This document shows positions 51,301 to 60,640 of a stretch of DNA of 64,000 nt, in pieces. The notes beneath the pieces were generated by a model that was not told the origin of the DNA, ran no database searches, and saw only the letters and a program-made list of their open reading frames with translations. Positions within the stretch are counted from its first letter, which is position 1, and every line of letters begins with the position of its first letter. A program made the translations under genes and the position numbers. The stretch is from Mycobacterium sp. DL99 (lineage in GTDB: Bacteria; Actinomycetota; Actinomycetes; Mycobacteriales; Mycobacteriaceae), in contig NZ_SJOM01000007.1 of the NCBI RefSeq assembly GCF_004762045.1, positions 5,791,565 through 5,855,564 of the forward strand. The letters are read 5' to 3'.

Positions 51301-52491
51301 TCAGACCATCGTGTCGGCCGGGGGCAGGCCGAACTCGTTGTTGCCGAAGATCAGGTAGGCACGCTCGGGATCGTTGGCGGCGTGCACCCGGCCGGCGTGC
51401 GCATCACGCCAGAACCGCTGCACCGGAGCGTCATTGGACAGCGCGGTGGCACCCGAGGCCTCGAAGAGCCGGTCAATCGAGGCGATCGCGCGGCCGGTGG
51501 CACGCACCTGATCGCGACGGGCGCGGGCCCGCAGCTCGAACGGGATCTCCTCGCCGGCGACCAGCAGCGCGTATTCGTCAGCGACGTTGCCCGACAGCTG
51601 ACGCCAGGCGGCGTCGATATCGCTGGCCGCCTCGGCGATCCGGATCTTGGCGAACGGATCGTCCTTGGCCTTCTCGCCGGCGAAGGCGGCGCGGACGCGC
51701 TTGCCCTGGTGCTCGACGTGTGCGTCGTAGGCGCCGTAGGCCATACCCACGATCGGGGTCGAGATGGTGGTGGGATGGATTGTGCCCCACGGCATCTTGT
51801 ACACCGGGGCGGTGTTCGTCTCATACCCGCCGGCGGTGCCGTCGTTCATCGCCTTGTAGGACAGGAAGCGGTGCTTGGGCACGAACGCGTCCTTGACGAT
51901 GACGGTGTTGCTGCCGGTGCCGCGCAGGCCGACGACGTTCCAGACGTCGTCGATCTTGTAGTCGCTGATCGGGATCAGGAAGCTGCCGAAGTCGACCGGC
52001 CGGCCGTCCTTGATCACCGGGCCACCCAGGAAGGCCCAGGTGGCGTGGTCACAACCCGAGGACCAGTTCCAGGCGCCGTTGACGATGTAGCCGTCGCCGG
52101 CCTCGGTCACGGTGCCAGCACCCATCGGGGCGTAGGAGGAGGAGATCCGAACCGAGGTGTCCTCGCCCCAGACGTCTTCCTGGGCCTGCTGGTCGAACAG
52201 CGCCAGGTGCCAGTTGTGGACACCGATGATGCCGGCGACCCAACCGGTGGAACCACAGGCACTGGCCAGCCGCCGGACCGCCTCGTAGAAGACCGTCGGG
52301 TCGCACTGCAGGCCACCCCACTGTTCGGGCTGCAGCAGCTTGAAGAAACCGATGTCTTCCAGCGCCTTCACGTTCGCATCGGGCAGTTTGCGCAGATCCT
52401 CGGTCTCCTGAGCGCGCTCACGCAGCGTAGGCAGCAGTTCATCGATGCCGGCCAGAACCGCCTGCACGTCACGCTGTTCAATGGATGTCAC
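51301..52491 (-). CDS. hsaA: HsaA, flavin-dependent oxygenase of 3-HSA hydroxylase
   Basis: 396 residues from the GTG at 52491, with GGGAGG upstream; the open frame continues upstream across the operator region but this start gives the known size. Acyl-CoA-dehydrogenase-like flavin monooxygenase: FFKLLQPEQWGGLQCDPTVFYEAVR, NGAWNWSSGCDHATWAFLGG. With HsaB it ortho-hydroxylates 3-HSA. Corresponds to Rv3570c. First gene of hsaADCB, under the KstR boxes shared with kshB. Confidence 0.95.
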   Translation of the reverse strand: MTSIEQRDVQAVLAGIDELLPTLRERAQETEDLRKLPDANVKALEDIGFFKLLQPEQWGGLQCDPTVFYEAVRRLASACGSTGWVAGIIGVHNWHLALFDQQAQEDVWGEDTSVRISSSYAPMGAGTVTEAGDGYIVNGAWNWSSGCDHATWAFLGGPVIKDGRPVDFGSFLIPISDYKIDDVWNVVGLRGTGSNTVIVKDAFVPKHRFLSYKAMNDGTAGGYETNTAPVYKMPWGTIHPTTISTPIVGMAYGAYDAHVEHQGKRVRAAFAGEKAKDDPFAKIRIAEAASDIDAAWRQLSGNVADEYALLVAGEEIPFELRARARRDQVRATGRAIASIDRLFEASGATALSNDAPVQRFWRDAHAGRVHAANDPERAYLIFGNNEFGLPPADTMV

Positions 52492-52550
52492 GGAAATGCC
52501 TCCCAAGATTCGGACTGCGATAAGCGCGAGCTGACCGCCTAGACAGAGAT

Positions 52551-52564
52551 TAGAACACGTTACG
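52551..52564. promoter_or_regulatory. KstR operator upstream of hsaA
   Basis: TAGAACACGTTACG matches the left half and GTT of the KstR consensus TAGAACnnGTTCTA (11 of 12 defined positions fail only at the right end). It is 59 bases upstream of the hsaA start. Confidence 0.75.
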
Positions 52565-52619
52565 ATTTGTGTCGAGCAGGGCCTTGTAATGCGGGGCTGG
52601 ACCTGGGCAAGTACGTTTT

Positions 52620-52633
52620 TGTAACATGTTCTA
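52620..52633. promoter_or_regulatory. KstR operator upstream of kshB
   Basis: TGTAACATGTTCTA keeps AACnnGTTCTA of the KstR consensus. It is 26 bases before the kshB start, so the two divergent genes each have their own site. Confidence 0.82.
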
Positions 52634-52659
52634 GTTATGAGTGATGAGAGGGTCCAGCC

Positions 52660-53718
52660 GTGACTGATGAGCCATTGGGCAGCCATGTGCTCGAACTGCA
52701 GGTGAGTGCGGTCATCGAGGAGACGGCCGACGCGCGGTCCCTGGTGTTCGCCGTCCCCGAAGGTTCGGACATCCCTGCCGACCGGTTGCGCTACGCCCCG
52801 GGGCAGTTCCTGACCCTGCGGGTACCGAGCGATCGCACCGGCTCGGTGGCCCGCTGCTACTCGCTGTCCAGCTCGCCGGTGACCGACGATCAGCTGACCG
52901 TCACGGTCAAGCGAACCGTTGACGGCTACGCGTCAAACTGGCTGTGCGACAACGCACACGCCGGGATGCGGATGCACGTGCTGGCCCCGTCCGGGACGTT
53001 CGTGCCCAAGAATCTCGACAGCGACTTCCTGCTGCTGGCCGCGGGCAGCGGTATCACCCCGATGATGGCGATCTGCAAGTCCGCACTCGCCGAGGGCACC
53101 GGCAACGTCGTCCTCGTCTACGCCAACCGCGACGAGAACTCGGTCATCTTCGGCGCCACCCTGCGCGAACTGGCCGCCAAATACCCCGACCGGTTCACCG
53201 TCGTGCACTGGCTGGAGACCGTGCAGGGGCTGCCCAGCCCCGCCGCGCTGGCCGGGCTCGTCGCGCCCTACGCCGCTCGCGAGGCCTTCATCTGCGGGCC
53301 CGGACCGTTCATGGCCGCGGCCGAGCGGGCGCTGCAGCAGGCCGGTGCCGCCGACGAGCGCATCCACATCGAGGTGTTCAAGTCGCTGGACTCCGACCCG
53401 TTCGCCGCCGTCGTGATCGAAGAAGACGACAGCGACCAGGGGCCGGCCACTGCGATCGTCACCCTGGACGGCACCACCCACGAGGTCCGCTGGCCGCGCT
53501 CGGCCACGCTGCTCGACGTCCTGCTCGACAAGGGCCTGGATGCGCCGTTCTCCTGCCGCGAAGGCCACTGCGGCGCATGCGCGGTACTCAAGAAGTCCGG
53601 AGACGTCGAGATGAAGATCAACGACGTGCTCGAACCCTCCGATCTCGACGAGGGCCTGATCCTGGGTTGCCAGGCCACGCCGGTGTCGGATTCGGTCGAA
53701 GTCACCTACGACGAGTAA
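52660..53718 (+). CDS. kshB: KshB, reductase of 3-ketosteroid 9alpha-hydroxylase
   Basis: 352 residues from a GTG. FAD domain RCYSLSSSPVTDD, NAD domain LLAAGSGITPMMAI and GPGPFMAAAE, and a C-terminal plant-type [2Fe-2S] domain with FSCREGHCGACAVLK and the fourth cysteine in LILGCQA. KshB (Rv3571) passes electrons from NADH to the Rieske oxygenase KshA, which starts opening of ring B. Divergent from hsaA with KstR boxes between. Confidence 0.95.
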   Translation: MTDEPLGSHVLELQVSAVIEETADARSLVFAVPEGSDIPADRLRYAPGQFLTLRVPSDRTGSVARCYSLSSSPVTDDQLTVTVKRTVDGYASNWLCDNAHAGMRMHVLAPSGTFVPKNLDSDFLLLAAGSGITPMMAICKSALAEGTGNVVLVYANRDENSVIFGATLRELAAKYPDRFTVVHWLETVQGLPSPAALAGLVAPYAAREAFICGPGPFMAAAERALQQAGAADERIHIEVFKSLDSDPFAAVVIEEDDSDQGPATAIVTLDGTTHEVRWPRSATLLDVLLDKGLDAPFSCREGHCGACAVLKKSGDVEMKINDVLEPSDLDEGLILGCQATPVSDSVEVTYDE

Positions 53719-53740
53719 CGAGCGGATACCTTTCTTGACG

Positions 53741-54316
53741 ATGACGATCAACAGGCTCCCCGCAGCGAGCGCGGCAGCAGTGCTGACCGCGGCGGCGCTG
53801 ACGTTCCCCACGTCGGCCACGGCGGCCGCGAACTCGGCCGTCACCTCGGTCCCGAGCCCCCAGGGCACGATCGAGATGCACGTCAACGCCGACTGCGCGG
53901 GCACACAGTGCACGTTCAACACGCAGGCCAACCTGCTGACGCCGGACGGCCCCATCGGTTTCCCGGGTGACGCGTGGGCGCGGCAGACCATCACTCTGCG
54001 CAGCACGAACAAGGACACCTGGCAGGAGGCCTCGTACAGCGCGCCGGCCGGGATGCCCCGGGAGATCAAGGGCTCCAATCACGACAACGTGCTGTCGAAG
54101 CTGTACCGGTCGGTCAACAAGGTCGAGATCTCGGCGACCTACTTCGGCGGCGGACCGATCGAACGGTTCCGCATCGAGGGCGTGTCGACCCCCACCGAGT
54201 GGCGCACCGGCCAGCCCAACACGAAGGACCAGTTCATCATCTGCTCAGTGATCCAGGTGGTCTTCGGAGGGGTCAACCTCACCACGCCGACCGCCTGCAC
54301 CCAGACCGGGTTCTGA
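53741..54316 (+). CDS. Secreted protein of the Rv3572 type
   Basis: 191 residues from the ATG at 53741 (a TTG two codons earlier is possible). A signal peptide is clear: a short polar start, then LPAASAAAVLTAAALTFPTSATA ending in an AxA cleavage site near residue 28. The mature part is neutral with three or four cysteines (DCAGTQC; ICSVIQ; TACTQ) that could form disulphides. Position between kshB and fadE34 matches Rv3572 of M. tuberculosis. Function unknown. Confidence 0.8.
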   Translation: MTINRLPAASAAAVLTAAALTFPTSATAAANSAVTSVPSPQGTIEMHVNADCAGTQCTFNTQANLLTPDGPIGFPGDAWARQTITLRSTNKDTWQEASYSAPAGMPREIKGSNHDNVLSKLYRSVNKVEISATYFGGGPIERFRIEGVSTPTEWRTGQPNTKDQFIICSVIQVVFGGVNLTTPTACTQTGF

Positions 54317-54333
54317 AGCCTGTCGAACCAGCG

Positions 54334-54861
54334 CTAAGCCGGGATCTTCGCGCGGTCGAGGCCGTCGAGCACCGCCTGCGTCGTCTGCTCCGCGGTCATG
54401 GCTGAGGTGTCCAGCCACAGTCCCAATCGAGGCGTCGTCGACCGAATCGTCTCGACGAAACCCGTGCAGTCCCAGTCGGTGTCGTAACCAACCTTGTTGC
54501 GCGCGTGCTCCCGCTGCGCGATGACCTCCGGGGCAGGATCGAGTACCACTACGAACAGCGGACGGGTCCGAAGCATGCCGACGACATCGGCCAGGTACGG
54601 GCCGACGATGATGTCCTGCCAGATCGTCACGAAGCCCGCCTCGGCGTATGCGTCGGCGCTCGCCGCCCCGAGCCGATAGCGCAGCGACAGTTGTGCCTGC
54701 GCTTCGGAGCTCATCTGCTCGGTCGGCTCCGCCCGGCCACCGACGACGAAACGGCGAAATACGTCTCCGCGCACGTGCGCCGATCGCTCGAACCGTTCGG
54801 CCAGTAGCTGCGCCACAGTGGATTTACCCGACGCCATTGCACCGGTGACGACGATGATCAC
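54334..54861 (-). CDS. P-loop NTPase, small-molecule kinase/phosphotransferase-like
   Basis: 175 residues. Walker A VTGAMASGKSTVAQL (5-19), then HVRGDVFRRFVVGG and RPLFVVVLDPAPEVIAQREHARNK with the arginine-rich lid typical of the AAA_33/chloramphenicol-phosphotransferase-like kinases. The substrate cannot be read. It is convergent with the Rv3572-like gene and precedes the fadE34 stop by 18 bases on the other side; not part of the core steroid pathway as known. Confidence 0.8.
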   Translation of the reverse strand: MIIVVTGAMASGKSTVAQLLAERFERSAHVRGDVFRRFVVGGRAEPTEQMSSEAQAQLSLRYRLGAASADAYAEAGFVTIWQDIIVGPYLADVVGMLRTRPLFVVVLDPAPEVIAQREHARNKVGYDTDWDCTGFVETIRSTTPRLGLWLDTSAMTAEQTTQAVLDGLDRAKIPA

Positions 54862-54879
54862 GCCTTGGAGGTTAGTGAC

Positions 54880-57021
54880 CTAGCGCGGCAGGCCCAGCAA
54901 CCGCTCACCGGCGAGGGTCAGCAGGATCTGCTCGGTGCCGCCCGCGATCGTCAGGCAGCGGGTGTTGAGGAAGTCGTGCACCTCACGGTTGCGCACCGCA
55001 CCCCCGCCGTCGGACAGTTCCAGCCGGAACTCCGCCAGCGTCTGGCGGTAGCGCACACCGATCAGCTTGCGGGCGCTGGCCTGCGCACCGGTGTCGTGAC
55101 CACTGACCGCCAGCTGGGCGATCCGCTGATCCAGCAGCGAACCCACCTGGGCCGTCAGGATCAAGCCGCCGAGGCGGTCCAGATCGGCCGGGTCGACGTC
55201 GGGCTGCGCGCCGAGGGTGCGCAGCAGTTCCTCCATCGGATTGCCCAGCGCGGTCCCGCCGGCCATCGCCACCCGCTCGTTGGCCAGCGTGGTGCGGGCC
55301 AGCCGCCAGCCGTCGTTGACAGTGCCCACCACCATCTCGTCGGGCACGAACACGTCGTCGAAGAACACCTCGTTGAACAGCTCGTCACCGGTGATCTCCC
55401 GCAGCGGGCGGATCTCGATGCCGGGCGTCTTCATGTCGATCAGGAAGTAGGTGATGCCCTTGTGCTTCGGCGCGTCGGCGTCGGTACGCGCCAGGCACAC
55501 GCCCCAGTGCGCCTTCTGCGCCGCCGAGGTCCACACCTTCTGGCCGGTCAACTTCCAGCCGGGCTTACCGTTGGGGCCTTCTGCGCGAACAGCTTTCATG
55601 CGCAGGGCGGCCAGGTCGGACCCGGCGCCCGGCTCCGAGAACAGCTGGCACCAGGCCAGGTCACCGCGCAGCGTGGCCGGTACGAACTGGTCGATCTGCT
55701 CGGCGCTGCCGTGCTCCAGGATGGTCGGCACCGCCCACCAGCCGATCACCAGGTCCGGGCGCTCGACCTCGGCCGCCGCGAGCTCCTGATCGATCAGAAG
55801 CTGCTCGGCCGGAGATGCGTTGCGGCCGTAGGGACGTGGCCAGTGCGGGGCCAGCAGCCCGGACTCGGCCAGGGCCACCTGGCGCTTCTCCACCGACAGT
55901 GCGGCCACCTCGGCGACCGCGGCACTGATCTCCGGGCGCAGCTCCGCCACCGACTCCAGATCGATACGGAGCTCACGGCGCACACCCTGCTGGGTCAGTG
56001 CGGAGACCCGGCGGATCCACCGGCGCCGGCCACCGAGGGCATGCGAAATCCCGTATGCGCGACGCAGATACAGATGCGCCTCGTGCTCCCAGGTGATGCC
56101 GATACCGCCGAGCACCTGGATGCAGTCCTTGGCGTTGGCCTCGGCCGCGTCCACACCCGCGGCCGCCGCCACCGCGGCGGCGATCGACAGCTGGGAATCA
56201 TCGGATTCGGACACCGCGCGTGCCGCGTCGGCCGCCGACACCGAGACCTGCTCGGAGCGCAGCAGCATCTCGGCACACATGTGCTTGATCGCCTGGAAAC
56301 TGCCGATCGGCTTGCCGAACTGCTCGCGCACCTTCGCGTACTCGGTGGCGGTCTGCAGGGTCCACCGCGCCAGGCCGGCGGCCTCAGCGGCCAGGACGGC
56401 GGCGGTGATGTCCTCGAACCGCTGCCGTGAGACGTCGAGCACCTGCGCGGGCGCCGAATCGAGCGTGACCCGGGCCAGTGGCAGCGAGAAGTCCGTGGCG
56501 GTGAGCAATTCGACGCTCACCCCGGCGGCACTCCCGTCGACCAGGACCACGCGGTCCCCGGCCGGAAGGAGCAACACACCGGCGGCATCCGCGCCCAGGA
56601 CGTGCTCGGCGGTGCCCGAGACGGTGCCGGTTTCGAAGTCACCGGACAGCGTAAGGTCCGCGCTCAGCGCCGCACCGGCGGTGCGCTCACCCGACACGAG
56701 GGCCTCCAGCACGGCCTCATCGGTCACGACCAGGGTGGCCAGGGCAGTGGTGGCCACGGGACCGGGCACCAGCGCCGCGGCGGCTTCGTCGACCATCGCG
56801 CACAGGTCCTCGACCGTGCCGCCGGCGCCACCCTGCTCCTCCGGGACCGCAACGCTGAAGATCCCTAGTTCGGCGAGACCCTGAAACGGCCTGCGCCATG
56901 CATCGGCATCGTTTTCGCCGGATCGGACCGCCGCGGCGGTGTCGGTTGAGCCAGCCCAGCTCCTTACCAGGTCACGGGCGGCAAACTGCTCGTCGGTGAT
57001 GGTGGCGGATGCGCCGGCCAT
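54880..57021 (-). CDS. fadE34: FadE34 (ChsE3), double-length side-chain acyl-CoA dehydrogenase
   Basis: 713 residues, about twice the usual ACAD length, made of two fused domains. The N-terminal half has the short partner-type features (AAVLAAEAAGLARWTLQTATEYAK; REQFGKPIGSFQAIKHMCAE; GGIGITWEHEAHLYLRRA) and the C-terminal half the catalytic type (LAWCQLFSEPGAGSDLAALR; ending IAGGTEQILLTLAGERLLGLPR). Corresponds to Rv3573c, a cholesterol/bile-acid side-chain ACAD. It faces kstR across a perfect KstR box. Confidence 0.94.
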   Translation of the reverse strand: MAGASATITDEQFAARDLVRSWAGSTDTAAAVRSGENDADAWRRPFQGLAELGIFSVAVPEEQGGAGGTVEDLCAMVDEAAAALVPGPVATTALATLVVTDEAVLEALVSGERTAGAALSADLTLSGDFETGTVSGTAEHVLGADAAGVLLLPAGDRVVLVDGSAAGVSVELLTATDFSLPLARVTLDSAPAQVLDVSRQRFEDITAAVLAAEAAGLARWTLQTATEYAKVREQFGKPIGSFQAIKHMCAEMLLRSEQVSVSAADAARAVSESDDSQLSIAAAVAAAAGVDAAEANAKDCIQVLGGIGITWEHEAHLYLRRAYGISHALGGRRRWIRRVSALTQQGVRRELRIDLESVAELRPEISAAVAEVAALSVEKRQVALAESGLLAPHWPRPYGRNASPAEQLLIDQELAAAEVERPDLVIGWWAVPTILEHGSAEQIDQFVPATLRGDLAWCQLFSEPGAGSDLAALRMKAVRAEGPNGKPGWKLTGQKVWTSAAQKAHWGVCLARTDADAPKHKGITYFLIDMKTPGIEIRPLREITGDELFNEVFFDDVFVPDEMVVGTVNDGWRLARTTLANERVAMAGGTALGNPMEELLRTLGAQPDVDPADLDRLGGLILTAQVGSLLDQRIAQLAVSGHDTGAQASARKLIGVRYRQTLAEFRLELSDGGGAVRNREVHDFLNTRCLTIAGGTEQILLTLAGERLLGLPR

Positions 57022-57065
57022 GGTGGACCTCCTAGCCCCTAAAGCGAGAAGTCCGTGCTTCCCAC

Positions 57066-57079
57066 TAGAACGTGTTCTA
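57066..57079. promoter_or_regulatory. Perfect KstR operator between fadE34 and kstR
   Basis: TAGAACGTGTTCTA is identical to the KstR consensus TAGAACnnGTTCTA, with 6-bp arms. It controls fadE34 and allows autoregulation of kstR. Confidence 0.96.
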
Positions 57080-57222
57080 ATGGTGACAGTGTTCGACCGT
57101 CAAGTCGACCCGCATCACAGCAGGACACGTCCGTGTGTTTACCGGCGCGGAGGTGCGTAGAAGGAGATCGCCGTGCGTATCGTTTTCGTCAAGGTACGCG
57201 ACGAGAGGGGGCCACACACCGC

Positions 57223-57900
57223 ATGTCCAGCGCACCACAGCAGGCAGGCAGCGAATCGTCCGCTTCGGACACCCGACCGCGTGAGGTTCTGAACGTGGCT
57301 GTTCTCGCCGAATCCGAACTCGGCTCAGAAGCACAGCGGGAGCGCCGCAAGCGCATCCTGGACGCAACCCTGGCCATCGCATCCAAGGGCGGCTACGAGG
57401 CCGTCCAGATGCGCGCGGTGGCCGAGCGCGCCGATGTCGCCGTCGGCACCCTCTACCGCTACTTCCCGTCCAAGGTCCATCTGCTGGTGTCGGCCCTCGG
57501 CCGGGAGTTCGAGCGCATCGACGCCAAGACCGACCGGGCCGCACTCGCCGGCGGCACGCCCTACCAGCGGCTGAGCTTCATGGTCGGCAAGCTGAACCGG
57601 GCCATGCAGCGCAACCCGCTGCTCACCGAGGCCATGACGCGGGCCTTCGTCTTCGCCGACGCCTCGGCGGCCGGCGAGGTCGACCACGTCGGCAAGCTGA
57701 TGGATTCGATGTTCGCCCGGGCCATGAGCGACGGCGAGCCGACCGAGGACCAGTACCACATCGCGCGGGTCATCTCGGACGTGTGGCTTTCCAACCTGCT
57801 GGCCTGGCTGACCCGGCGGGCCTCGGCCACCGACGTCAGCAAGCGACTGGACCTGGCCGTGCGGCTGCTGATCGGCGCTGAGGACAAACCTAAGATCTAG
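57223..57900 (+). CDS. kstR: KstR, TetR-family repressor of cholesterol catabolism
   Basis: 225 residues from the ATG at 57223. The GTG at 57295 would give the 201-residue form that matches the start of the M. tuberculosis protein (AVLAESELGSEAQ). HTH: VQMRAVAERADVAVGTLYRYFPSKVHL. The C-terminal domain (LNRAMQRNPLLTEAMTRAFVFADAS; QYHIARVISDVWLSNLLAWL) is nearly as in Rv3574. KstR binds long-chain steroid-CoA esters and is released from its boxes in front of fadE34, hsaA and kshB. Co-directional with otsB. Confidence 0.95.
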   Translation: MSSAPQQAGSESSASDTRPREVLNVAVLAESELGSEAQRERRKRILDATLAIASKGGYEAVQMRAVAERADVAVGTLYRYFPSKVHLLVSALGREFERIDAKTDRAALAGGTPYQRLSFMVGKLNRAMQRNPLLTEAMTRAFVFADASAAGEVDHVGKLMDSMFARAMSDGEPTEDQYHIARVISDVWLSNLLAWLTRRASATDVSKRLDLAVRLLIGAEDKPKI

Positions 57901-57903
57901 CGG

Positions 57904-58662
57904 GTGAGCCTTCCCGCCGAACTCCAGGACGCACTGGCCCGGGCCGCACAGGCACCACGGCTACTGATCACCTCGGATTTCGACGGCACCCTCGCGCCGA
58001 TCGTCAACAACCCCGCCGACGCGCGCCCGTTGCGCGACGGCGCTGACGCGCTCGTGGCGTTGTCTCAATATCCGGACACCTCGACCGCGCTCATCTCCGG
58101 CCGCGCACTGGAAGTGCTGCGGGAGCTGTCGGGGATGCCCGCGGCCGTGCACATGGTCGGCAGCCACGGCGCCGAATTCGACTCCGGATTCGCCCACCCC
58201 ATCGACCGTGCCCTGCTCGATCGGATCGCCGCCGAACTCACCGCGATCGCCGCCATCCGGCCCGGGGTGACCGTCGAAGTCAAACCCGCCAGTGTGGCCC
58301 TGCACGTCCGCAACGCCGAGGCCGGCGACGCCGAAGCCGCGTGCGCGCAAGCACTGCGATCCGCACAGGCGTGGGATGCCCAGCTGACCAAGGGCAAGGC
58401 GGTGCTCGAGTTCGCGGTCATCACCACCGACAAGGGCGAGGCGATCGACATCCTGCGCGACGAGCACCGGGCATCGGCGGTGATCTACTTCGGCGACGAC
58501 GTCACCGACGAGAAGGCGTTCCGCCGGCTGCGTGACGGCGACGTCGGCGTCAAGGTGGGACCGGGCGAGACGCTCGCCGAATACCGGGTCGACGAGCCCG
58601 AAGATGTTGTGGCAGCACTGAAGTACCTGCTGGACGCGCGCCGCTCCGTCGAAACGGATTAG
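57904..58662 (+). CDS. otsB: Trehalose-6-phosphate phosphatase (OtsB)
   Basis: 252 residues from a GTG three bases after the kstR stop. HAD phosphatase: TSDFDGTLAPI with Asp25 and Asp27, LISGRALEVLREL, VGSHGAEF, then LTKGKAVLEF and IYFGDDVTDEKAF. It removes phosphate from trehalose 6-phosphate. Close coupling to kstR suggests joint transcription. It overlaps the convergent LacI gene by four bases. Confidence 0.88.
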   Translation: MSLPAELQDALARAAQAPRLLITSDFDGTLAPIVNNPADARPLRDGADALVALSQYPDTSTALISGRALEVLRELSGMPAAVHMVGSHGAEFDSGFAHPIDRALLDRIAAELTAIAAIRPGVTVEVKPASVALHVRNAEAGDAEAACAQALRSAQAWDAQLTKGKAVLEFAVITTDKGEAIDILRDEHRASAVIYFGDDVTDEKAFRRLRDGDVGVKVGPGETLAEYRVDEPEDVVAALKYLLDARRSVETD

Positions 58663-59759
58663 GCCGGCGGGCCCGACGTCCGGCCGCGCACCACTTCGGT
58701 GGGGAGCACGTCGATCACCGGCAGCCCGTCCCGCGGCGGATTGTGCAGCAACTCGCCGGCCCGTCGCCCCTTGGCCACACTGGACTGCACCACGGTGGAC
58801 AGACCGCGGCGCAACGCTTCGGGCACCCCGTCGAAACCGGTCACCGTCATCTCCCCCGGCACGTAGATGCCACGCGAGCGCAGATAATCCATGGCCGACA
58901 GCGCCAGCACATCGGCGGTGCACATCAGCGCGGTGATACGGGGATTGGCATCCAGCGCCACCTCGGCAGCCGCCCCTCCGGACGTCGGCAGATGGTCGTA
59001 GCTCTCCACCACCGTCAGCCGGTCCGGCGCGAGACCGGCGGCCGTCATCGCGTCGTACACACCGTGAATCCGCTCGCGCTGCACATGGAAATGCGGTGAC
59101 AACACCCGATCTGGGTCTGCCAGTGCGGGTTTCGTGCCCTCGTGCGGCCACTCCCGGCCCAGCCGCATGGTCAGCAGGCCGATGTCGCGGTGGCCCAGGT
59201 CCAACACATGCTCGGCGAGCCGGCGCATCCCGCCGCGATCGTCGATGCTGACCCGCGACACCCCGGGAACGTCCTTGGGTTGATCCACCACCACGACCGG
59301 CAACTGGCGCTGACGCACTACCGGCAGATAGGGATCATCGTCGGAGGCCGAATACACCACGAATCCGTCGACGCCCGCCGAGAGCACCGCCGCCGAACCG
59401 TCCTCGAAACTGCGGTTGGGTCCGATCGCCACCAGGAGCAGCCCCTGCCCCACCGCCTCGCAGGATTCGGCAAGTCCGGCAACGAAATCCAACGCCGCGG
59501 GATCACTGAACGAATAGTTCAGCGGCTCGGTGATGATCAACCCGACCGCGCCGGCCCTGCGGGTCCGCAGGGAGCGCGCCACCGGGTCGGGCCCGGCATA
59601 GCCCAACCGCTTCGCCGCATCGAAGATCCGGTCGCGAAGCTCGGCGGACAACTGGTCAGGACGGTTGTAGGCGTTGGAGATAGTGGTCCGCGAAACCTTG
59701 AGTTCAGCCGCCAAGGAAGCCAGGGTGGCCCGCCGTGGCGGGTGGGGACTCCTGGGCAT
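58659..59759 (-). CDS. LacI-family regulator (Rv3575c type)
   Basis: 366 residues. The HTH at about 10-30 reads RATLASLAAELKVSRTTISNAYN, followed by the hinge RAGAVGLIITEPLNYSFSDPA and a periplasmic-binding-protein-like effector domain. It holds the position of Rv3575c. Its targets are unknown; neighbouring trehalose phosphatase would fit a sugar effector, which is an inference. Confidence 0.88.
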   Translation of the reverse strand: MPRSPHPPRRATLASLAAELKVSRTTISNAYNRPDQLSAELRDRIFDAAKRLGYAGPDPVARSLRTRRAGAVGLIITEPLNYSFSDPAALDFVAGLAESCEAVGQGLLLVAIGPNRSFEDGSAAVLSAGVDGFVVYSASDDDPYLPVVRQRQLPVVVVDQPKDVPGVSRVSIDDRGGMRRLAEHVLDLGHRDIGLLTMRLGREWPHEGTKPALADPDRVLSPHFHVQRERIHGVYDAMTAAGLAPDRLTVVESYDHLPTSGGAAAEVALDANPRITALMCTADVLALSAMDYLRSRGIYVPGEMTVTGFDGVPEALRRGLSTVVQSSVAKGRRAGELLHNPPRDGLPVIDVLPTEVVRGRTSGPPA

Positions 59760-59770
59760 GCTGTCTGAGG

Positions 59771-60640
59771 CTAGTGGATCGCCGAATTCCGCACCCGGTC
59801 AACCGTCCATACCGCCAGCCAGAATCCGCAGGCAATCGTGACGATCACGAAGCTCGGCGGCATGTTGAAGATTGCGGACACCGCCAGCCCCGCCCACACC
59901 GACACGACGCTGATGCCGGTCGAGATCGTCATCGCGAGGATCGGCCGGGCCGTCACCATGATTGCCGTCGCGGCCGGGGTGACGACGAGCGCGAACAGCA
60001 GCAGCGTGCCCACCGCCAGCACCGCCATCGTCACCGCGATCCCCAGCAGGACCATGAACAGCACCGACAATGCGCGGACCGGTACGCCTTTGGCCTCGGC
60101 CACCTGCGCGTTGACCGATGCGAACAGCAATGGGCGGAAAACGAATACGACCGTGGCGGCCAACACGACCAGCAATGCGGTGAACATGAGCAGCTGCTGA
60201 TGGGTAATCGCGAGCAGGTTGCCGAACAAGACGTTGGTCAGCGTCGACGAATTCTTGGTGGCCAACGAGTTGAAGAACAGACCGAAGCCGGTGGCCAGCG
60301 CCAGTACCGTGCCGGTGGCCACCTCGCGGTCGTGGGCGCGGCTGCCCAGCGCCCCGATGACGAGCGCTCCACCGACGCAGAATGCCCCCAGCCCCAACCC
60401 GACCGGAAGCCCGAGCAGCGCCGCACCGGTGGCACCGGGCAGACCGATGTGGGCCAGTGCGTGGGCGGCGAACGCGGTGTTGCGCACGATGACGAAATAG
60501 CCGATCAGCCCGGCGGCCAGCGCCACCAGCGTGCCGCCGATCAACGCGTTACGCATGAACGCCGAGGTCAGGATCTGCCACCAGTTGTGCTGGTAGCCCA
60601 TCGCGAAAGTGCCCTGCGCCAGCAGACCCGCCGACATCAC
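59771..60640 (-). CDS. Zinc/manganese ABC transporter permease (ZnuB type)
   Basis: 289 residues with eight or so hydrophobic segments and the ABC-3 family pattern (FMRNALIGGTLVALAAGLIGYFVIVRNTAFAAHALAHIGLPGATGAALLG). It forms the membrane channel for metal import. It overlaps the ATPase gene by four bases (ATGA). Confidence 0.9.
   Translation of the reverse strand: MMSAGLLAQGTFAMGYQHNWWQILTSAFMRNALIGGTLVALAAGLIGYFVIVRNTAFAAHALAHIGLPGATGAALLGLPVGLGLGAFCVGGALVIGALGSRAHDREVATGTVLALATGFGLFFNSLATKNSSTLTNVLFGNLLAITHQQLLMFTALLVVLAATVVFVFRPLLFASVNAQVAEAKGVPVRALSVLFMVLLGIAVTMAVLAVGTLLLFALVVTPAATAIMVTARPILAMTISTGISVVSVWAGLAVSAIFNMPPSFVIVTIACGFWLAVWTVDRVRNSAIH

Noticed and set aside
49501..52542. A 1013-codon open frame on the plus strand opposite hsaB-hsaC-hsaD-hsaA
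   Set aside because: It is the antisense shadow of four well-identified genes in high-GC DNA; no family pattern is visible in its translation.
52492..52686. N-terminal extension of hsaA to 52686
   Set aside because: It would cover both KstR boxes and the kshB start; the GTG at 52491 gives the known HsaA length.
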